A DNA stretch of 64,000 bases. It comes from Alviniconcha marisindica (taxonomy: Eukaryota; Mollusca; Gastropoda; Provannidae). Position numbers and translations under genes: made by a program. Position 1 is the first letter of the stretch. Each line of letters begins with the position of its first letter. The notes beneath the pieces were generated by a model. That model saw only the letters and a list, made by a program, of their open reading frames with translations. It was not told where the DNA came from and did no database searches. The DNA lies in assembly GCA_018857735.1 (NCBI GenBank), contig JABMCL010002049.1, forward strand, positions 990,001-1,054,000, given 5' to 3'. Below are positions 1-10,338 of this stretch, one piece after another.

Positions 1-40
1 AAACCTCCACTAATGAATTTTACTCTCTGTCTCTCTCTCT

Positions 41-95
41 GATATAACCGTAATGGTTGACTGGATGCAAAACACCAAGTTACTCTCTCTGTCTC
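41..95 (+). mobile_element. Dispersed repeat tail (SINE/LINE 3' end)
   Basis: The block GATATAACCG..TGGTTGACTGG..AACACCAAGTTAC recurs near 11283-11337 (minus), 29462-29516 and 51255-51304, so it is the tail of a dispersed retroelement family. Here it lies in the SLC13 intron upstream of exon a. Confidence 0.6.
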
Positions 96-180
96 TGTCT
101 CTCTGTCTCCGTCTCTGTCTCTCTCCCTCCCCCCCCCCTCTCTCTCTCTCTCTCATTCCCCCTCTCTCGTTAATTTTCAG

Positions 181-396
181 CCTGTCTGGCGGTGAGGACC
201 AGGTGTCGTTCCTGTCGTGGATGGCGTTCGGATTTCCAGTGGGCGTGTGCCACCTGGCGCTGACGTTTGTGTGGCTGCAGCTCTTCTACTTCGGCTTCAA
301 GAGCACGCTGCTGTGTCGGCGCCAGACGAGCGTGGAAGAGGACCGGAAACTGGAGGGGTACCTGCGACGTCAACACAAGAGGCTGGGAAACATGGG
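181..396 (+). CDS. SLC13 exon a (internal)
   Basis: The exon follows a CT-rich tract ending in TTTTCAG and ends at GGG before gtcagt. It encodes a transmembrane helix (SWMAFGFPVGVCHLALTFVW) followed by a charged cytoplasmic stretch with EEDRKLEGYLRRQ. It ends two bases into a Gly codon that is completed by the next exon. Confidence 0.88.
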
Positions 397-1149
397 GTCA
401 GTCAGTTGTTGTGATGGCGGGTTGGGCGGACGGTTAGCACGCACAGAACAACAAAGTTCAACGTCTTTTGTCTGTTTGTCTGTTTGTTTGTTGTTGTTTT
501 TGCATTGTTTTGAATTTTATTATTTTATTTTTTTAAGACAAATTGAATAGAAACAGTGTGCACAAGTTCGGCACGTGCGCCTTTTACGAGTGACAAATGG
601 ACAGAAAGGCCGTTATTTCACGCAGACGTTCTCTGCCTCAAGATATGCACCACCACAGCCTCGAAGTGACTGGTGTCTTGTGTTTGCAGTTTCGCTGAGA
701 AAGTCGTCCTCGGTCACTTCCTTGTGTTGGTGGCATTGTGGCTGACACGATCCCCTGGCGTCTTCCCCGGCTGGTCTGAATTCTTCCCCAAGGGGTAAAT
801 CGTCTTGTCTTGCTGGTCTGAATTCTTCCCCAAGGGGTAAGTCGTCTTCCCTTGTTGGTCTGAGCTCTTCCCAAAGGTGTAAGTCGTCTTGTCTTGTTGG
901 TCTGAACTCTTCCCCAAGGGGTAAGTCGTCTTCCATTTTGGTCTGAACTCTAATCATCTTCCTAAGCGTTTCCGAAAGGATTAAATCAAATTTCCCCGAA
1001 TGGTCTAAACTCTCCCGAAAAGTCATTTTACCCGACTGGTTTGAATTCTTTCCAGAGGAGCAATTAATTTTCTCTACCTGGTCTGAAATGTTCCCCACGG
1101 GATTGGTCATTTTCCCTGACTGGTCTTCTTCGCTGGCCGGTCTATCTTG

Positions 1150-1196
<47 letters not shown>

Positions 1197-1316
1197 GTGT
1201 GTGTGTGTGTGTGTGTGTGGTGTGGTGGCTGGTGTTGTGGTGTGTGTGTGTTGTGTATGTGTGTGTGTGCATGTGGTGAATGTGTGTGTGTGTGTGCATG
1301 TGTGTGTTGGTGACTG

Positions 1317-1399
<83 letters not shown>

Positions 1400-2005
1400 G
1401 TGTGTGTGTGACACAGGTACCTGAGTGACGCAGTGCCAGCAGTGCTGGTGGCCCTCAGTCTCTTCGTGTTTCCAAAGAAACGCCCCGCGGTCTTCTGTTG
1501 CCGTGATAACCAAGACTCTGGCACGCGTAGGTCCTTCACTCCTTGCTCTGTCGTCGAATGTCAGTCTGGTGGTTGTGTCGCTGTTGTTTCTGGTGGTGAT
1601 GGGAACAGTCTGGTGGTTGCATGGTGTTGGTGTTGTTTTTGTCGATGGAATGCCAATCTCGTTTATGGTTATGGTGGGAGTGATATTTTTGTTCTTGTTG
1701 TAGGTGGTGGTGCGTGCGTGCGTGCGTGCGTGTGTGTTTGGCGTTGGTTGTGGTTTTATTGGGTTTAGGTGTGTAGAAGCGATTTCGCTTCCAGATTATC
1801 ACACTGTACTGTTTATAGCACATGTTTTTTAACTGTCATTGGCTTTGTGAGTCCACGTGGTCACATGTGAATGTTGTAGCTGTGAGTTCCCCGTCCATCC
1901 TCCAATGGAGCTCGATGAGCAAGAAGTTCCCTTGGGGAGTGCTGCTACTGCTGGGAGGAGGGTTTGCTTTGGCTGAAGCCACGAAGGTAACGGCTTTGGA
2001 ACACA

Positions 2006-2052
<47 letters not shown>

Positions 2053-2204
2053 ACACACACACACAACACACACACACACACACACACACACCACACACAC
2101 ACACCACACCTCCTCTCACACACACACACACACATACACACACACACACACTCACACACACACCACCACTACACTCACTCACATCACACACACACACACA
2201 CACA

Positions 2205-2259
<55 letters not shown>

Positions 2260-2262
2260 GCC

Positions 2263-2359
<97 letters not shown>

Positions 2360-4345
2360 AAACATAGTTAAAACCATGTGATATGCCTGGAATGTGTATG
2401 TGGACGATAGAGTAATACGGCTGAGGGTGTACACCACTTTCAGCTGCAGAAAATGCATGCTAGCTAATACACTCAAGTCGGATATTATTACCACAAGGCC
2501 TTCATAAACCTGCAACATAATAACCATAACAGAGAATCAGTACAAAACGGCATACACTTACCCAGGTAAGGCGACCCGCACAGGCTATTGCATCTTTCAG
2601 GTATTTTTGAGCCTAGAAGAGGAAGTCATTGCTGTATACGAAGCAAAAACAAACAAAACAAAAAACCACACACACAAAAAAAAGTTTAAAAAGACTGAAA
2701 ATCAAAAACATGGCCTGGTTGATAAAGGCACTACAGAGTACTAAAGTACGACTGCAGTACAGTAAGAGCAAACTTCAAGCCGAAGTCCAGCACTGAGTCT
2801 TTCTGTTCGGCCGCCAGGTGTCGGGCCTATCCAATCTGATCGCTCAGCAGTTGATGGTGGTTGGAGACCTATCGCCGTGGGTGGCCTGTATCATCGTCGT
2901 CATCGTCACCTCCATCGCCACCGAGATCACCTCCAACACCGTCATCGCCACGCTACTGCTGCCCATTCTGGCGCAAGTGGTACGTCTTCAGCTTATGGTG
3001 ATGATGTTGACGATAATGACAGTGACGATTTACAAGTGGGTTATGATCGCGGGTCAGCCGACAGCGAAGAGTGGGTAGCAAGTCAGTGTGATCGTCCTCA
3101 GTGCGTGCACACGGGTTCCAGCGATATGTGCGTTTGGTTTTTTATCCTTTTCTTTTTCATATACAGTTTCCACTTCGTGTTACTTTCACCAAAGAATCCA
3201 ATATTTATAGTTTAATTACATAATCTTGCTTTGACACAGCGTCTAGTCTTGTTTTTACCTTCTGTCAACTTCGCAGTTTTAAGTAAGTAAGTAAACATGG
3301 TGCTTAACGTCCACAGAAACCGTACGGCTTATTAGGGACGGGGAGAAGGGGAGGAAAGGGGTATGGAGGTAGGGGGAGAGGGAGATTATATACCTATCGC
3401 TACACTGTCACCACCAGAATGATTCCTGCATTAAGATGGGCAGCGATGAGAGCCATTTTAATGTTTCAGTAGGAAGTGATGGACAAAGTCACAGGACAGT
3501 GTCCACAAACCACAACCTTTTTGAAGAGAAAGGAGAGCCGAAGCGGTATCGAACCGAGGTCCTTCCGCTTACCAACCTAACGCAGTTTTAAACATATCGC
3601 ATAGTTATATACTTACTTCTGCACATCAGATTGGCTGTTTTTCACAGGCAGTTTCGATGGATCTTCACCCCATATACTTCATGCTGCCGTCGGCTGTAGC
3701 CTCGTCCTTTGCCTTCATGTTGCCCGTGGCCACGCCCCCTAACGCTATCGTCTTTGCACACGGCGACATTAAAGTTATGGACATGGTAAGTTTGCACAGT
3801 AGATCTTCAAGGTGTCATAGACCACGCCCCTATAACGCTATTGTTACTTAACGCTACCGTTACTTTGCACACGGCGACAGTAAAGTTATGGACACGGTAA
3901 GTTTGTACTGTACCTCTTCACGCTGTCATAGACCACGCCCCCTAACGCGTTCTAAAACAAAATCCAAACGCATAAAAGGTGTTTTTTTAAGTTTTTTTTT
4001 TTTTAAAGGCTCAAAAGAACGTTATTTATTAGGACAAAACAAACCCAGCACTGGACACGAAAAAACGTAGCTCAACCAAAAACAGATAAGTGGCTTAGCT
4101 CTCCATCTCATTAAAAAAAAAAACATTTTTCACTGTTGTTTAAGCGTCGTTTTGTAGCTTGATAAAGGGGATTACCCCGAAAATTTGCATGTTGTGTTTT
4201 GTCCTAATAAATAACGTTCTTTTCAGCCTTTTATGTGTTTAGAGCTTACAATAATAATATGATGCCCAGTTTCACAAGAGCCCTGGCCGCTAACAAAGGC
4301 CTAATGACTGATTCGCGTGTTCATCACAGCCATTCCACTCTCTCC

Positions 4346-4414
<69 letters not shown>

Positions 4415-4763
4415 GCACGCACGCACGCATGCACGCCCGCACCCATGGACCTATATATAGCTCCATGCACGCACCCACACACACAGATATCAGAACACGC
4501 GCGCACCCAATTGCACGCTCGCAATTTGTGTGCAGATCAAAACCGGCACCATACTCAACATTATCGGCATCGCCGTAGTGACAGCCGCCATCAACACCTT
4601 TGGCTACGCCTACTTCGACCTGGGCCATGTTCCTGATTGGGCGTTCCGGCTCGTGCAGGCCACGCCCACCTCCGTACAAAATATCACGAGTGTGCTTTTG
4701 AACAACTCTGTAACAGTGAGCACAGAAGTCCAGGGAATATTAGGCAATGTTACCGCTGTTTAG
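181..4763 (+). CDS. SLC13-family sodium-coupled anion transporter, 3' part (six exons; span includes introns)
   Basis: This is the C-terminal part of a plasma-membrane Na+/dicarboxylate, citrate or sulfate symporter. Coding exons are 181-396, 1417-1526, 1880-1986, 2818-2979, 3648-3785 and 4536-4763. All have GT-AG borders and compatible phases, giving 319 complete residues and a stop, a little over half of a typical SLC13 protein. Family blocks appear in order: YLSDAVPAVL, PWGVLLLLGGGFALAEA, TEITSNTVIATLLLPIL (substrate/Na+ site SNT motif), and SSFAFMLPVATPPNAIV, which fits the PROSITE Na+:sulfate symporter signature. These are followed by the conserved INTFGYAYFDL helix. The extreme C-terminus carries NIT, NNS and NVT sequons, consistent with the known extracellular glycosylated tail. 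Substrate cannot be decided from this half. The 5' exons are outside the window. The third exon start (1880) rests on phase and has a weak pyrimidine tract. Confidence 0.93.
770..1145 (+). repeat. About 41-bp minisatellite, degenerating toward its 3' end
   Basis: Units beginning TGGTCTGAA start near 772, 812, 855, 898, 939, 999, 1036, 1079 and 1119, typically with TTCCCCAAGGGGTAA. Each unit has a short palindrome (CCCCAAGGGG). It lies inside an SLC13 intron. Confidence 0.85.
1152..1410 (+). repeat. Long interrupted (TG)n microsatellite abutting a splice acceptor
   Basis: Nearly uninterrupted TG dinucleotides end only six bases before the SLC13 exon b start at 1417, so the repeat takes the place of the usual pyrimidine tract. 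Confidence 0.95.
1417..1526 (+). CDS. SLC13 exon b (internal)
   Basis: The acceptor ACACAG sits directly at the end of a (TG)n tract. The exon encodes YLSDAVPAVLVALSLFVFP, a conserved SLC13 helix, and ends one base into a codon before gtaggt. Confidence 0.88.
1880..1986 (+). CDS. SLC13 exon c (internal)
   Basis: The exon encodes the PWGVLLLLGGGFALAEATK block. The start is set by phase (two bases complete a Pro codon after a TTGTAG acceptor), and another AG lies a few bases downstream. The donor gtaacg is followed almost at once by a long (CA)n tract. Confidence 0.82.
2004..2355 (+). repeat. (CA)n microsatellite
   Basis: About 350 bp of CA repeats with CCAC interruptions, beginning 18 bp after the SLC13 exon c donor. 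Confidence 0.95.
2818..2979 (+). CDS. SLC13 exon d (internal)
   Basis: A phase 0 exon of 54 codons after CCGCCAG, with donor gtacgt. It encodes two helices with the TEITSNT motif, the second SNT-type repeat that helps form the sodium and substrate sites in the SLC13/DASS family. Confidence 0.92.
3281..3587 (-). mobile_element. tRNA-derived SINE, family A, head truncated
   Basis: Reverse complement of the element at 58379-58700. On this strand it reads from the (GTAA)n tail, CATGGTGCTTAACGTCC and TTATTAGGGACGGGGAG to the B-box region GGTATCGAACC near 3548. The A-box end is missing. It lies in the SLC13 intron before exon e. Confidence 0.85.
3648..3785 (+). CDS. SLC13 exon e, signature exon
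   Basis: A phase 0 exon of 46 codons after TTCACAG, with donor gtaagt. It encodes the family signature SSFAFMLPVATPPNAIV and GDIKVMDM. Its 3' end plus donor is duplicated about 120 bp downstream inside the intron. Confidence 0.93.
3730..3955 (+). repeat. Tandem duplication of an exon 3' end with its splice donor
   Basis: The block running from CACGCCCC through GCACACGGCGACA and AAAGTTATGGACA to GTAAGTTTG occurs at about 3730-3800 and again at about 3825-3910. A partial third start (CCACGCCCCCTAACGCG) lies near 3930. The second copy keeps a GTAAGT donor at 3897. Confidence 0.85.
3950..4245. mobile_element. Inverted pair of family E dispersed repeats
   Basis: The left arm (about 3951-4050) has AATCCAAACGCATAAAAGG and AACGTTATTTATTAGGAC. 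The right arm (about 4150-4245) carries the reverse complement, GTCCTAATAAATAACGTT followed by CCTTTTATGTGTTT. It also contains the GGGGATTACCCC stem. Other single copies occur across the window. Confidence 0.75.
4336..4432 (+). repeat. (TC)n(CA)n(GCAC)n compound microsatellite
   Basis: CT repeats run into CA repeats and then GCAC repeats, about 100 bp upstream of the last SLC13 exon. Confidence 0.95.
4536..4763 (+). CDS. SLC13 terminal exon f
   Basis: The acceptor TGTGCAG is followed by 75 codons and TAG. The exon encodes the last helix (INTFGYAYFDL) and a glycosylation-rich tail with NIT, NNS and NVT sequons ending GNVTAV. A CA microsatellite and a GCAC repeat sit upstream of the acceptor. 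Confidence 0.92.
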   Translation: MKTGTILNIIGIAVVTAAINTFGYAYFDLGHVPDWAFRLVQATPTSVQNITSVLLNNSVTVSTEVQGILGNVTAV

Positions 4764-4809
4764 TGATTGGTTCTACATGTGGCCCTGGATGCTGGAGTGC
4801 ATGCCTTCG

Positions 4810-5060
4810 GTCGATCTCTCACGTTTTTCTCTGTCTGTGTTCAGTGTTTGTCTGTCTGTCTCTGTCTGTCTGTCTCTAAATCCAAGAGCTCTCTCTCTCT
4901 CTAAATCCAAGAGCTCTCTCTCTCTCTCTCCCCCCTCTCTCCCCCCCCCTCTCTCTCCCCACCTCTCCTCTCTCCTCTCCCTCTAAATCCAAGAGCTCTT
5001 CTCTCTCTCTCTGAATCCAAGCTCTTGTCTCTTTCTATCTCCCCCTCCCCCTCTCTCCTC
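4810..5060 (+). repeat. CT-rich tract with AATCCAAGAGCTCT units
   Basis: Pyrimidine-rich sequence in the SLC13 3' untranslated region with four copies of TAAATCCAAGAGCTCT or a close variant separated by (CT)n. Confidence 0.85.
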
Positions 5061-5378
5061 TTTTCCCTTCTCCCTATTTTATTGTGCATGACTCTGCTTC
5101 GTGTATTACACAACCACTTGCTGTTGACTGCGTGAATCGAAAGTATTCACAAAATCATCGCGAGCTTTGACTAGTCTGTACTGATTCCGCCCGTGTATGG
5201 ATGAATTATGTACTGTAGTATTTTAAATTATGGCGTAACCAGAAATCGACAGACTTGTTTTGTTTGTTTATGTGATAGTTGATTTAAAACGGTCGGCTAT
5301 GGCATGTTTGTAACTGTAACTGTGATACTTAAACAGAACTTTGTGTATAGTCTGATGTTTTTAAATTAAAAACGCACG

Positions 5379-5384
5379 AATAAA
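5379..5384 (+). terminator. Candidate SLC13 polyadenylation signal
   Basis: AATAAA about 615 bp after the SLC13 stop, with further A-rich AATAAAA copies just downstream before a GT microsatellite. Position only; no transcript evidence. Confidence 0.35.
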
Positions 5385-5432
5385 CACCTCCACGCCCCAC
5401 CAAAAAATAAAATAAAACCTGAATAACTTGGG

Positions 5433-5435
<3 letters not shown>

Positions 5436-5480
<45 letters not shown>

Positions 5481-5513
5481 GTTGTGTGTGTGTGTGCCCG
5501 TTGTGTGTGTCCG

Positions 5514-5590
<77 letters not shown>
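5436..5590 (+). repeat. (GT)n microsatellite
   Basis: GT repeats interrupted by CCGTT and CCGCTC. Confidence 0.95.
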
Positions 5591-5683
5591 GCTGCATGTT
5601 CATCGGCATATGTAGCCTACGAGCGATAACATAGGTCAGCATACGTGAATATAAAAAAAAGAGTTCATTTCTCCCCTCCGTCT

Positions 5684-6165
5684 CACGCAACACTCCCTCC
5701 TGCAGTCTGAGCTCTCCCGCAACACTCCCTCCTCCCGCCCTGAGCTCTCCCGCAACACTCCCTCCTCCGGTGCAGAGCTCTCCCGCAACACTCCCTCCTC
5801 CAGCCTTGAGCTCTCCCGCAACACTCCCTCCTCCAGCCCTGAGCTCTCCCGTAACACTCCCTCCTCCAGCCCTGAGCTCTCCCGCAACACTCCTTCCTCC
5901 AGCCTGAGCTCTCCCGTAACACTCCCTCCTCCAGCCCTGAGCTCTCCCGCAACACTCCCTCCTCCAGCCCTGAGCTCTCCCGTAACACTCCCTCCTCCAG
6001 CCCTGAGCTCTCCCGCAACACTCCTTCCTCCAGCCTTGAGCTCTCCCGCAACACTCCCTCCTCCAGCCCTGAGCTCTCCCGTAACACTCCCTCCTCCAGC
6101 CCTGAGCTCTCCCGTAACACTCCCTCCTCCGCGCCTCCTCTCCCCGCAACACTCCCCCTCCAGCC
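5684..6165 (+). repeat. 33-bp minisatellite, about 15 units
   Basis: The unit is about TGAGCTCTCCCGCAACACTC plus CCTCCTCCAGCCC. The 33-bp period is a multiple of three and lacks stops on the minus strand, so it creates spurious minus-strand frames of up to 263 codons (repeating GLEEGVLRESS or GWRRECYGRAQ). Confidence 0.92.
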
Positions 6166-6169
6166 CTGG

Positions 6170-6580
6170 CTCTCCCGTCCTCCTCCCCCGGCGACTCTCA
6201 CCTCCCTAGGTGGATCGTAACAGCCCCTAGCCCTAGGCTCTCCCCGTCGCTCGGCTCCACGGTGTAGACTCCCAGGGCTGAGTGACACTCCCCCCCAGCT
6301 CCGGTTCCTCCACGCCTCCGAGCATCGCTCCCTGGAGGAATGGATGTGTAAACAGTCCCTGTAGTATGCCCCCTCCCCCCCCCCCCCTTCCTTCCAGAGG
6401 CACTGGCGGTCCCCCCCCCCCTCTTACGGTTCTTGTCTCTGAGTCGGCCGATTTCCTGGATACGCGTGTAAGTTCTCGACAAGGGATTTCATTTACTGTC
6501 AGCTTGACAAACTCAGTCAAGGTACCTTGTGAAGCAGCGATGACTGTCACGGAGCTTGTGTATCATACAATGCTTCAAAT
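6170..6580. other. C-rich unassigned sequence
   Basis: Poly-C runs near 6371-6388 and 6411-6420 and no recognisable gene. A minus-strand frame of 105 codons exists, but I recognise no domain. Confidence 0.5.
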
Positions 6581-6745
6581 ACCATGTTGGATAACTGAGC
6601 TGAATCATGAGTGAAAGAGTCAATGAACTGAGCTTACACAGGAATAGCAGAAGACACGAGGGAACTTGAATAGAGGGCAAACTCGAGTAAAGGGAAGTAA
6701 TCCCTCTTCACACACACAACGCAACAGTATACACGCAGTTACGTC
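6580..6745 (-). mobile_element. Dispersed repeat, inverted partner of 12130-12320
   Basis: Shares in reverse orientation GGGACGTAACTGC, GGATTACTTCCCTTTACTCG and ATTCAGCTCAG with the later copy, in the same order. Class unknown. Confidence 0.7.
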
Positions 6746-6944
6746 CCTTTCCAAAGCAACCGGCTGAGGCTGAAAGAAAAAAATGTAATCAAAATCCTGG
6801 AAGTAACTCTTTTTTAGTTATCAGTGGTATTAAAACCTGTACGTGTTTGTCGACACGCACACATAAATATTTGCCCCCTTCCTCTGTCTTAAACACAAAC
6901 ACATTGGCACACACTTGATACACTGCTTGTGACATGCCAGAGCC

Positions 6945-7065
6945 AAGAGCCGGAGAACATTTTTTGTTGATCTTGTAAAGCGCGGTGTGCTCATCCTTGT
7001 CGGTGAGATATGGCGCTATAGAAATCACGGCCGCTATTATTATTACTATTATTGATTATTCTACA
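6945..7065 (+). mobile_element. Retroelement tail ending in an ATT microsatellite
   Basis: TATGGCGCTATAGAAATCA is followed by ATTATTATTACTATT, an ending common to SINE/LINE tails in aquatic invertebrates. No body is recognised upstream. Confidence 0.4.
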
Positions 7066-7549
7066 GTAACCTAGGCCTATTGATCAGAAACTTGCAGTGC
7101 GATGTGGCTTTGTGCTTTCACATGTTTTTACATGTTTTGGTGACGACTGGGTGACTCGATTCGGTTCGTTTTGTTGAAATATGAAACGACGACGCAGCCA
7201 CTCAGCGAAAGACGACGAGAAGTAGAGCAGATGAAAGAATGTTTTGAAATTTTGAATGATGAAACAAGGACGCGTACTTTTTTTCTACTTTGGAGTGGGC
7301 AGTCACTTACCATTGAGCAAAAACTGCTCGGAGATTATGCTGCACTTTTGGGGGGTTGGGGGGGGTCATGGGGGGGGGGGGGGGGTCGTGAGAGTCCTAC
7401 AGAGTAAAATGGTATGGAAAAGTACAAAAGAAAATGTAGACAGTGTGCGGAAATGTATTAACTACTCTGGAGTATTCGGATAGCCCAATCCGGCTACCAT
7501 AGCGGTCACCGGGGATGAACCGCGGTCGGCACTGCTCCAGCCTTCACTT

Positions 7550-7760
7550 ACCACTTTTCGCTAATACTCGTTAAAGATTCTGGAAAGAGAAGACCCTAGT
7601 CAGACACAAAGGATCCAGGGGTGGGTGCTGTGGTCACTTCTTGCGGAAGGCTGTTCCACTTTGGGATGGTCCTAGGAAAGAAAGTCATCTGTCTGTACGC
7701 TGTCCGGTGAGATGGAATGTCCGACGTGAGGTCATGGGTATGCCGGATGGCTCTCCTGGG
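7550..7760 (-). pseudogene. Non-LTR retrotransposon (LINE) C-terminal fragment
   Basis: The minus strand encodes TFFPRTIPKWNSLPQEV followed by TAPTPGSF, the hallmark C-terminal block of jockey/CR1-type reverse transcriptase polyproteins. An upstream portion (PMTSRRTFHLTGQRTD) lies in a shifted frame, so the copy is broken. Confidence 0.72.
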
Positions 7761-7765
7761 GCGGT

Positions 7766-8748
7766 CGGTTGGTCATGGCCCAGGCAGTGTTTTGACTCGA
7801 CTGATGTGGATGAGACCGTGGTGGAACTTGTAGCGGAAGGTAGTGCGACGTGTAAAAATTCCAGTGTCAAGAGCAAATTATACCAAACACAAAGTTCAGT
7901 CCGGCGTACGTATCCAACCCGCAAGAGCAACACGTTCAAATCAAACACGCAGACACAACTTCGACTCGCCCTGCGCCGTGTCGTCTGCCGGCTCGGATTG
8001 TCACGTGACACACCGGCCCGACTTGAGTCGTCTGCTCAGTTTCAAATTTCTACGAAAATAAGTTCAACCCGAGTTCTACTCAGTCACAACTGAACAGATA
8101 CGATAACCAAAAAAGGCTGCGTAAGTCGTTTGGAGATTAATAAATATTAGCATAGACTTTGTTACAAAACTGACAATTTGAGATATTCTCGCTTTTCGTT
8201 TGCCGCGTTTTGGGCTTCTCGCTGTTTGATACAGTGGGCAGCTTCTGGTTCTAAGTGTAGGCTGCATCGCCGCACAGAACTATGTTCTGAATTTTTTCTC
8301 TCCCGCTTTCCGACTGTCAGTGAATGCTGACACTTGCCAGTCTCTTGTTTGCCTGTGTCAATAAACACACAACTGAGAAACGTGGATACATTTGACACTG
8401 AATGCACTGAAAATAGGACTAATTAGTGCGCAGTCGGCTGCACGGCGTGAAAAGGATGGCATCGAAGACACAAGATTTTGTCATTTTACACTGATACACA
8501 AAGCTGAACCCATACCAGAATGATTTACTGTACGTACGTGTTATGAGCAGCTCATACAATGAGCTTTCTTAGTGGTTCGAAAAATAGAAACATGAATCGT
8601 GTAAATTTTGTCGTAGCCAGCTCGTCAAGACTCGCTGCTCGCTGTGTATGACAAAACTGTGGCCCTGCACAACTCGGTCTAGTTTCTTATTAAATTTTCG
8701 CGGTAGCTAACTCACTCAAACCCAACGCGTAAGCTCTATACCTCAGTC

Positions 8749-8789
<41 letters not shown>

Positions 8790-8840
8790 GATCACTTTTA
8801 CCGCACAGTACTCATACATGATCAGTTATGCAACCATGGA
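7766..8840. other. No gene recognised
   Basis: Unique-looking sequence with a short TCTG/TC repeat near 8750-8790. Short frames on both strands match nothing I know. Confidence 0.4.
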
Positions 8841-8845
8841 CAGTG

Positions 8846-9155
8846 TGAGCCGGTTTGGCCTATCGGCGGTAGGGCATTTGGCTGGTAAGCAGGACTCCTT
8901 TCCCTTCTGAAAAGTTGTGGTCTGTGGACACTGTCTTGTGACTTTGCCCATCACAATTAATGAAACATCAAAAATATATATAGTTGCTCTGCCTATAGTC
9001 TTAATGCAGGAACCACTGATTTCTCAGTGGTGTTACAGTGGAGCGTTACGTATACTCCCTCTTCAGTCCCACGCCTCTCCTGTGCCGGATCTCCGTCCCC
9101 GCCACTGAGTATCTCGGAGATAATTCGGCGTTAAATACGCTTAACCAATCAAAAA
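8846..9155 (+). mobile_element. tRNA-derived SINE, family A, diverged copy
   Basis: GAGCCGGTTTGGCCTATCGG, AAAGTTGTGGTCTGTGGACA and ACTGTCTTGTGACTTTG match the element at 58379. The B box is damaged, and the 3' end (GGCGTTAAATACGCTTAACC) differs. Confidence 0.82.
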
Positions 9156-9283
9156 CAATGGGCACCCGGAAAATTTGGAAGCCGGGAGATTTGCAGTGCC
9201 ACGGTAGGGTGCTATTTCACTGAGGCCGAATTGTTTCGGACTGGCGGAGGGAGAGACTGAGAGAGACAGGGGGGGAGAGCCTG

Positions 9284-9360
9284 TCAACACACACACACAC
9301 ACACACACATACACACACACACACACACACACTGACACGTACGCACACACTGACACACAC
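9284..9360 (+). repeat. (CA)n microsatellite
   Basis: CA repeats with ACACTGACACG interruptions. Confidence 0.9.
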
Positions 9361-10230
9361 ACGGCCGGCTCAGTCAGTGTCGATGGTTACTACGCCACTA
9401 CTGACACACACATTTTCAGACAGTCACCGGCTACTGCAGCTAATGCTGCTGTCTTTAAAAGATCAAAACTAAGGTCGACTGACTGACAACGTTATAATAC
9501 ATAAATTAATTAAAACTGAATAATTACAAGTAAAAAGACACAAAAGTCGAAGTCAAGTCAGTAACTTTAAAGAAGGAAAAAAGTAAATCGGACACTATTA
9601 AAGGTCGCATCAGTGCTAAAAATTTGCCTGTTTTTGTACTGTCCAACTAAAAAGCGTTCAGTTTTATTAACTTCTTGCATACCTGTGACTTGACCTGTTG
9701 CCATGAAAGAAATAACCAGGTCAAATTATAGTTTTAGTTTATGTAGGACAGGACGCTATTCTGTCAATCGCTAGTGTTACAGTAGAATCTGTTGAGCAGT
9801 GAAAAAATGTCACCCATCACTGAAACCTGTCGAATCCGGTTGTAGCTCCCGTTTTGTTATGTACGCTTGCTCATGACGTAGCAACTACTTCTGGAGACAG
9901 GCTGTTTCGGAGAGAAGAGAAAAATATTTTGAGATAATTAATTCATTCTCGATAACAACCTGTCAAACTCAAAGGGTCATGTCATAGCAGAACACAGACC
10001 ACCAAAACACAAAGATCTGGGTCTCAGTTTCAGACACAACGCAATCAACAGCAAACACAACCAAGTCAAAATAGTCAAATGTGTACCAATATTCACATTT
10101 CACTTATTTACAATTTACCAAAAACCATTTGCAGCAAGCCCTTCTGGGCATATTTTGATGTCTGCTTAAACAAAAGTACCAGGGCAATAAAAAACGTTAT
10201 CAATTCACAAGTAAAATGTCTGATTTGCTT
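9361..10230. other. No gene recognised
   Basis: AT-rich sequence without recognisable coding potential or a known repeat. A short inverted repeat, TGACCTG..CAGGTCA, lies near 9690-9722. Confidence 0.4.
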
Positions 10231-10233
10231 TTG

Positions 10234-10235
<2 letters not shown>

Positions 10236-10281
<46 letters not shown>

Positions 10282-10338
10282 ATTCACTCACTCAAGCACA
10301 GACATGTTCACACGGCAACACACACACACACACACACA
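10236..10338 (+). repeat. (CA)n microsatellite
   Basis: Two CA tracts separated by TCATTCACTCACTC and about 35 bp of other sequence. Confidence 0.93.

Noticed and set aside
613..1539. 308-codon minus-strand frame rich in His-Thr
   Set aside because: Almost all of it is the translation of CA/TG repeats and a minisatellite, and it overlaps a well-supported SLC13 exon on the other strand.
1829..2527. 232-codon Cys-Val-rich minus-strand frame
   Set aside because: This is a microsatellite translation, as are the similar frames in every CA/TG tract in the window.
5361..6152. 263-codon minus-strand repetitive protein
   Set aside because: The frame is explained by the 33-bp period of a stop-free minisatellite; there is no start context, splice signal or domain.
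5684..6165. CRISPR-like array
   Set aside because: The 33-bp units are head-to-tail with no unique spacers, in an animal genome.
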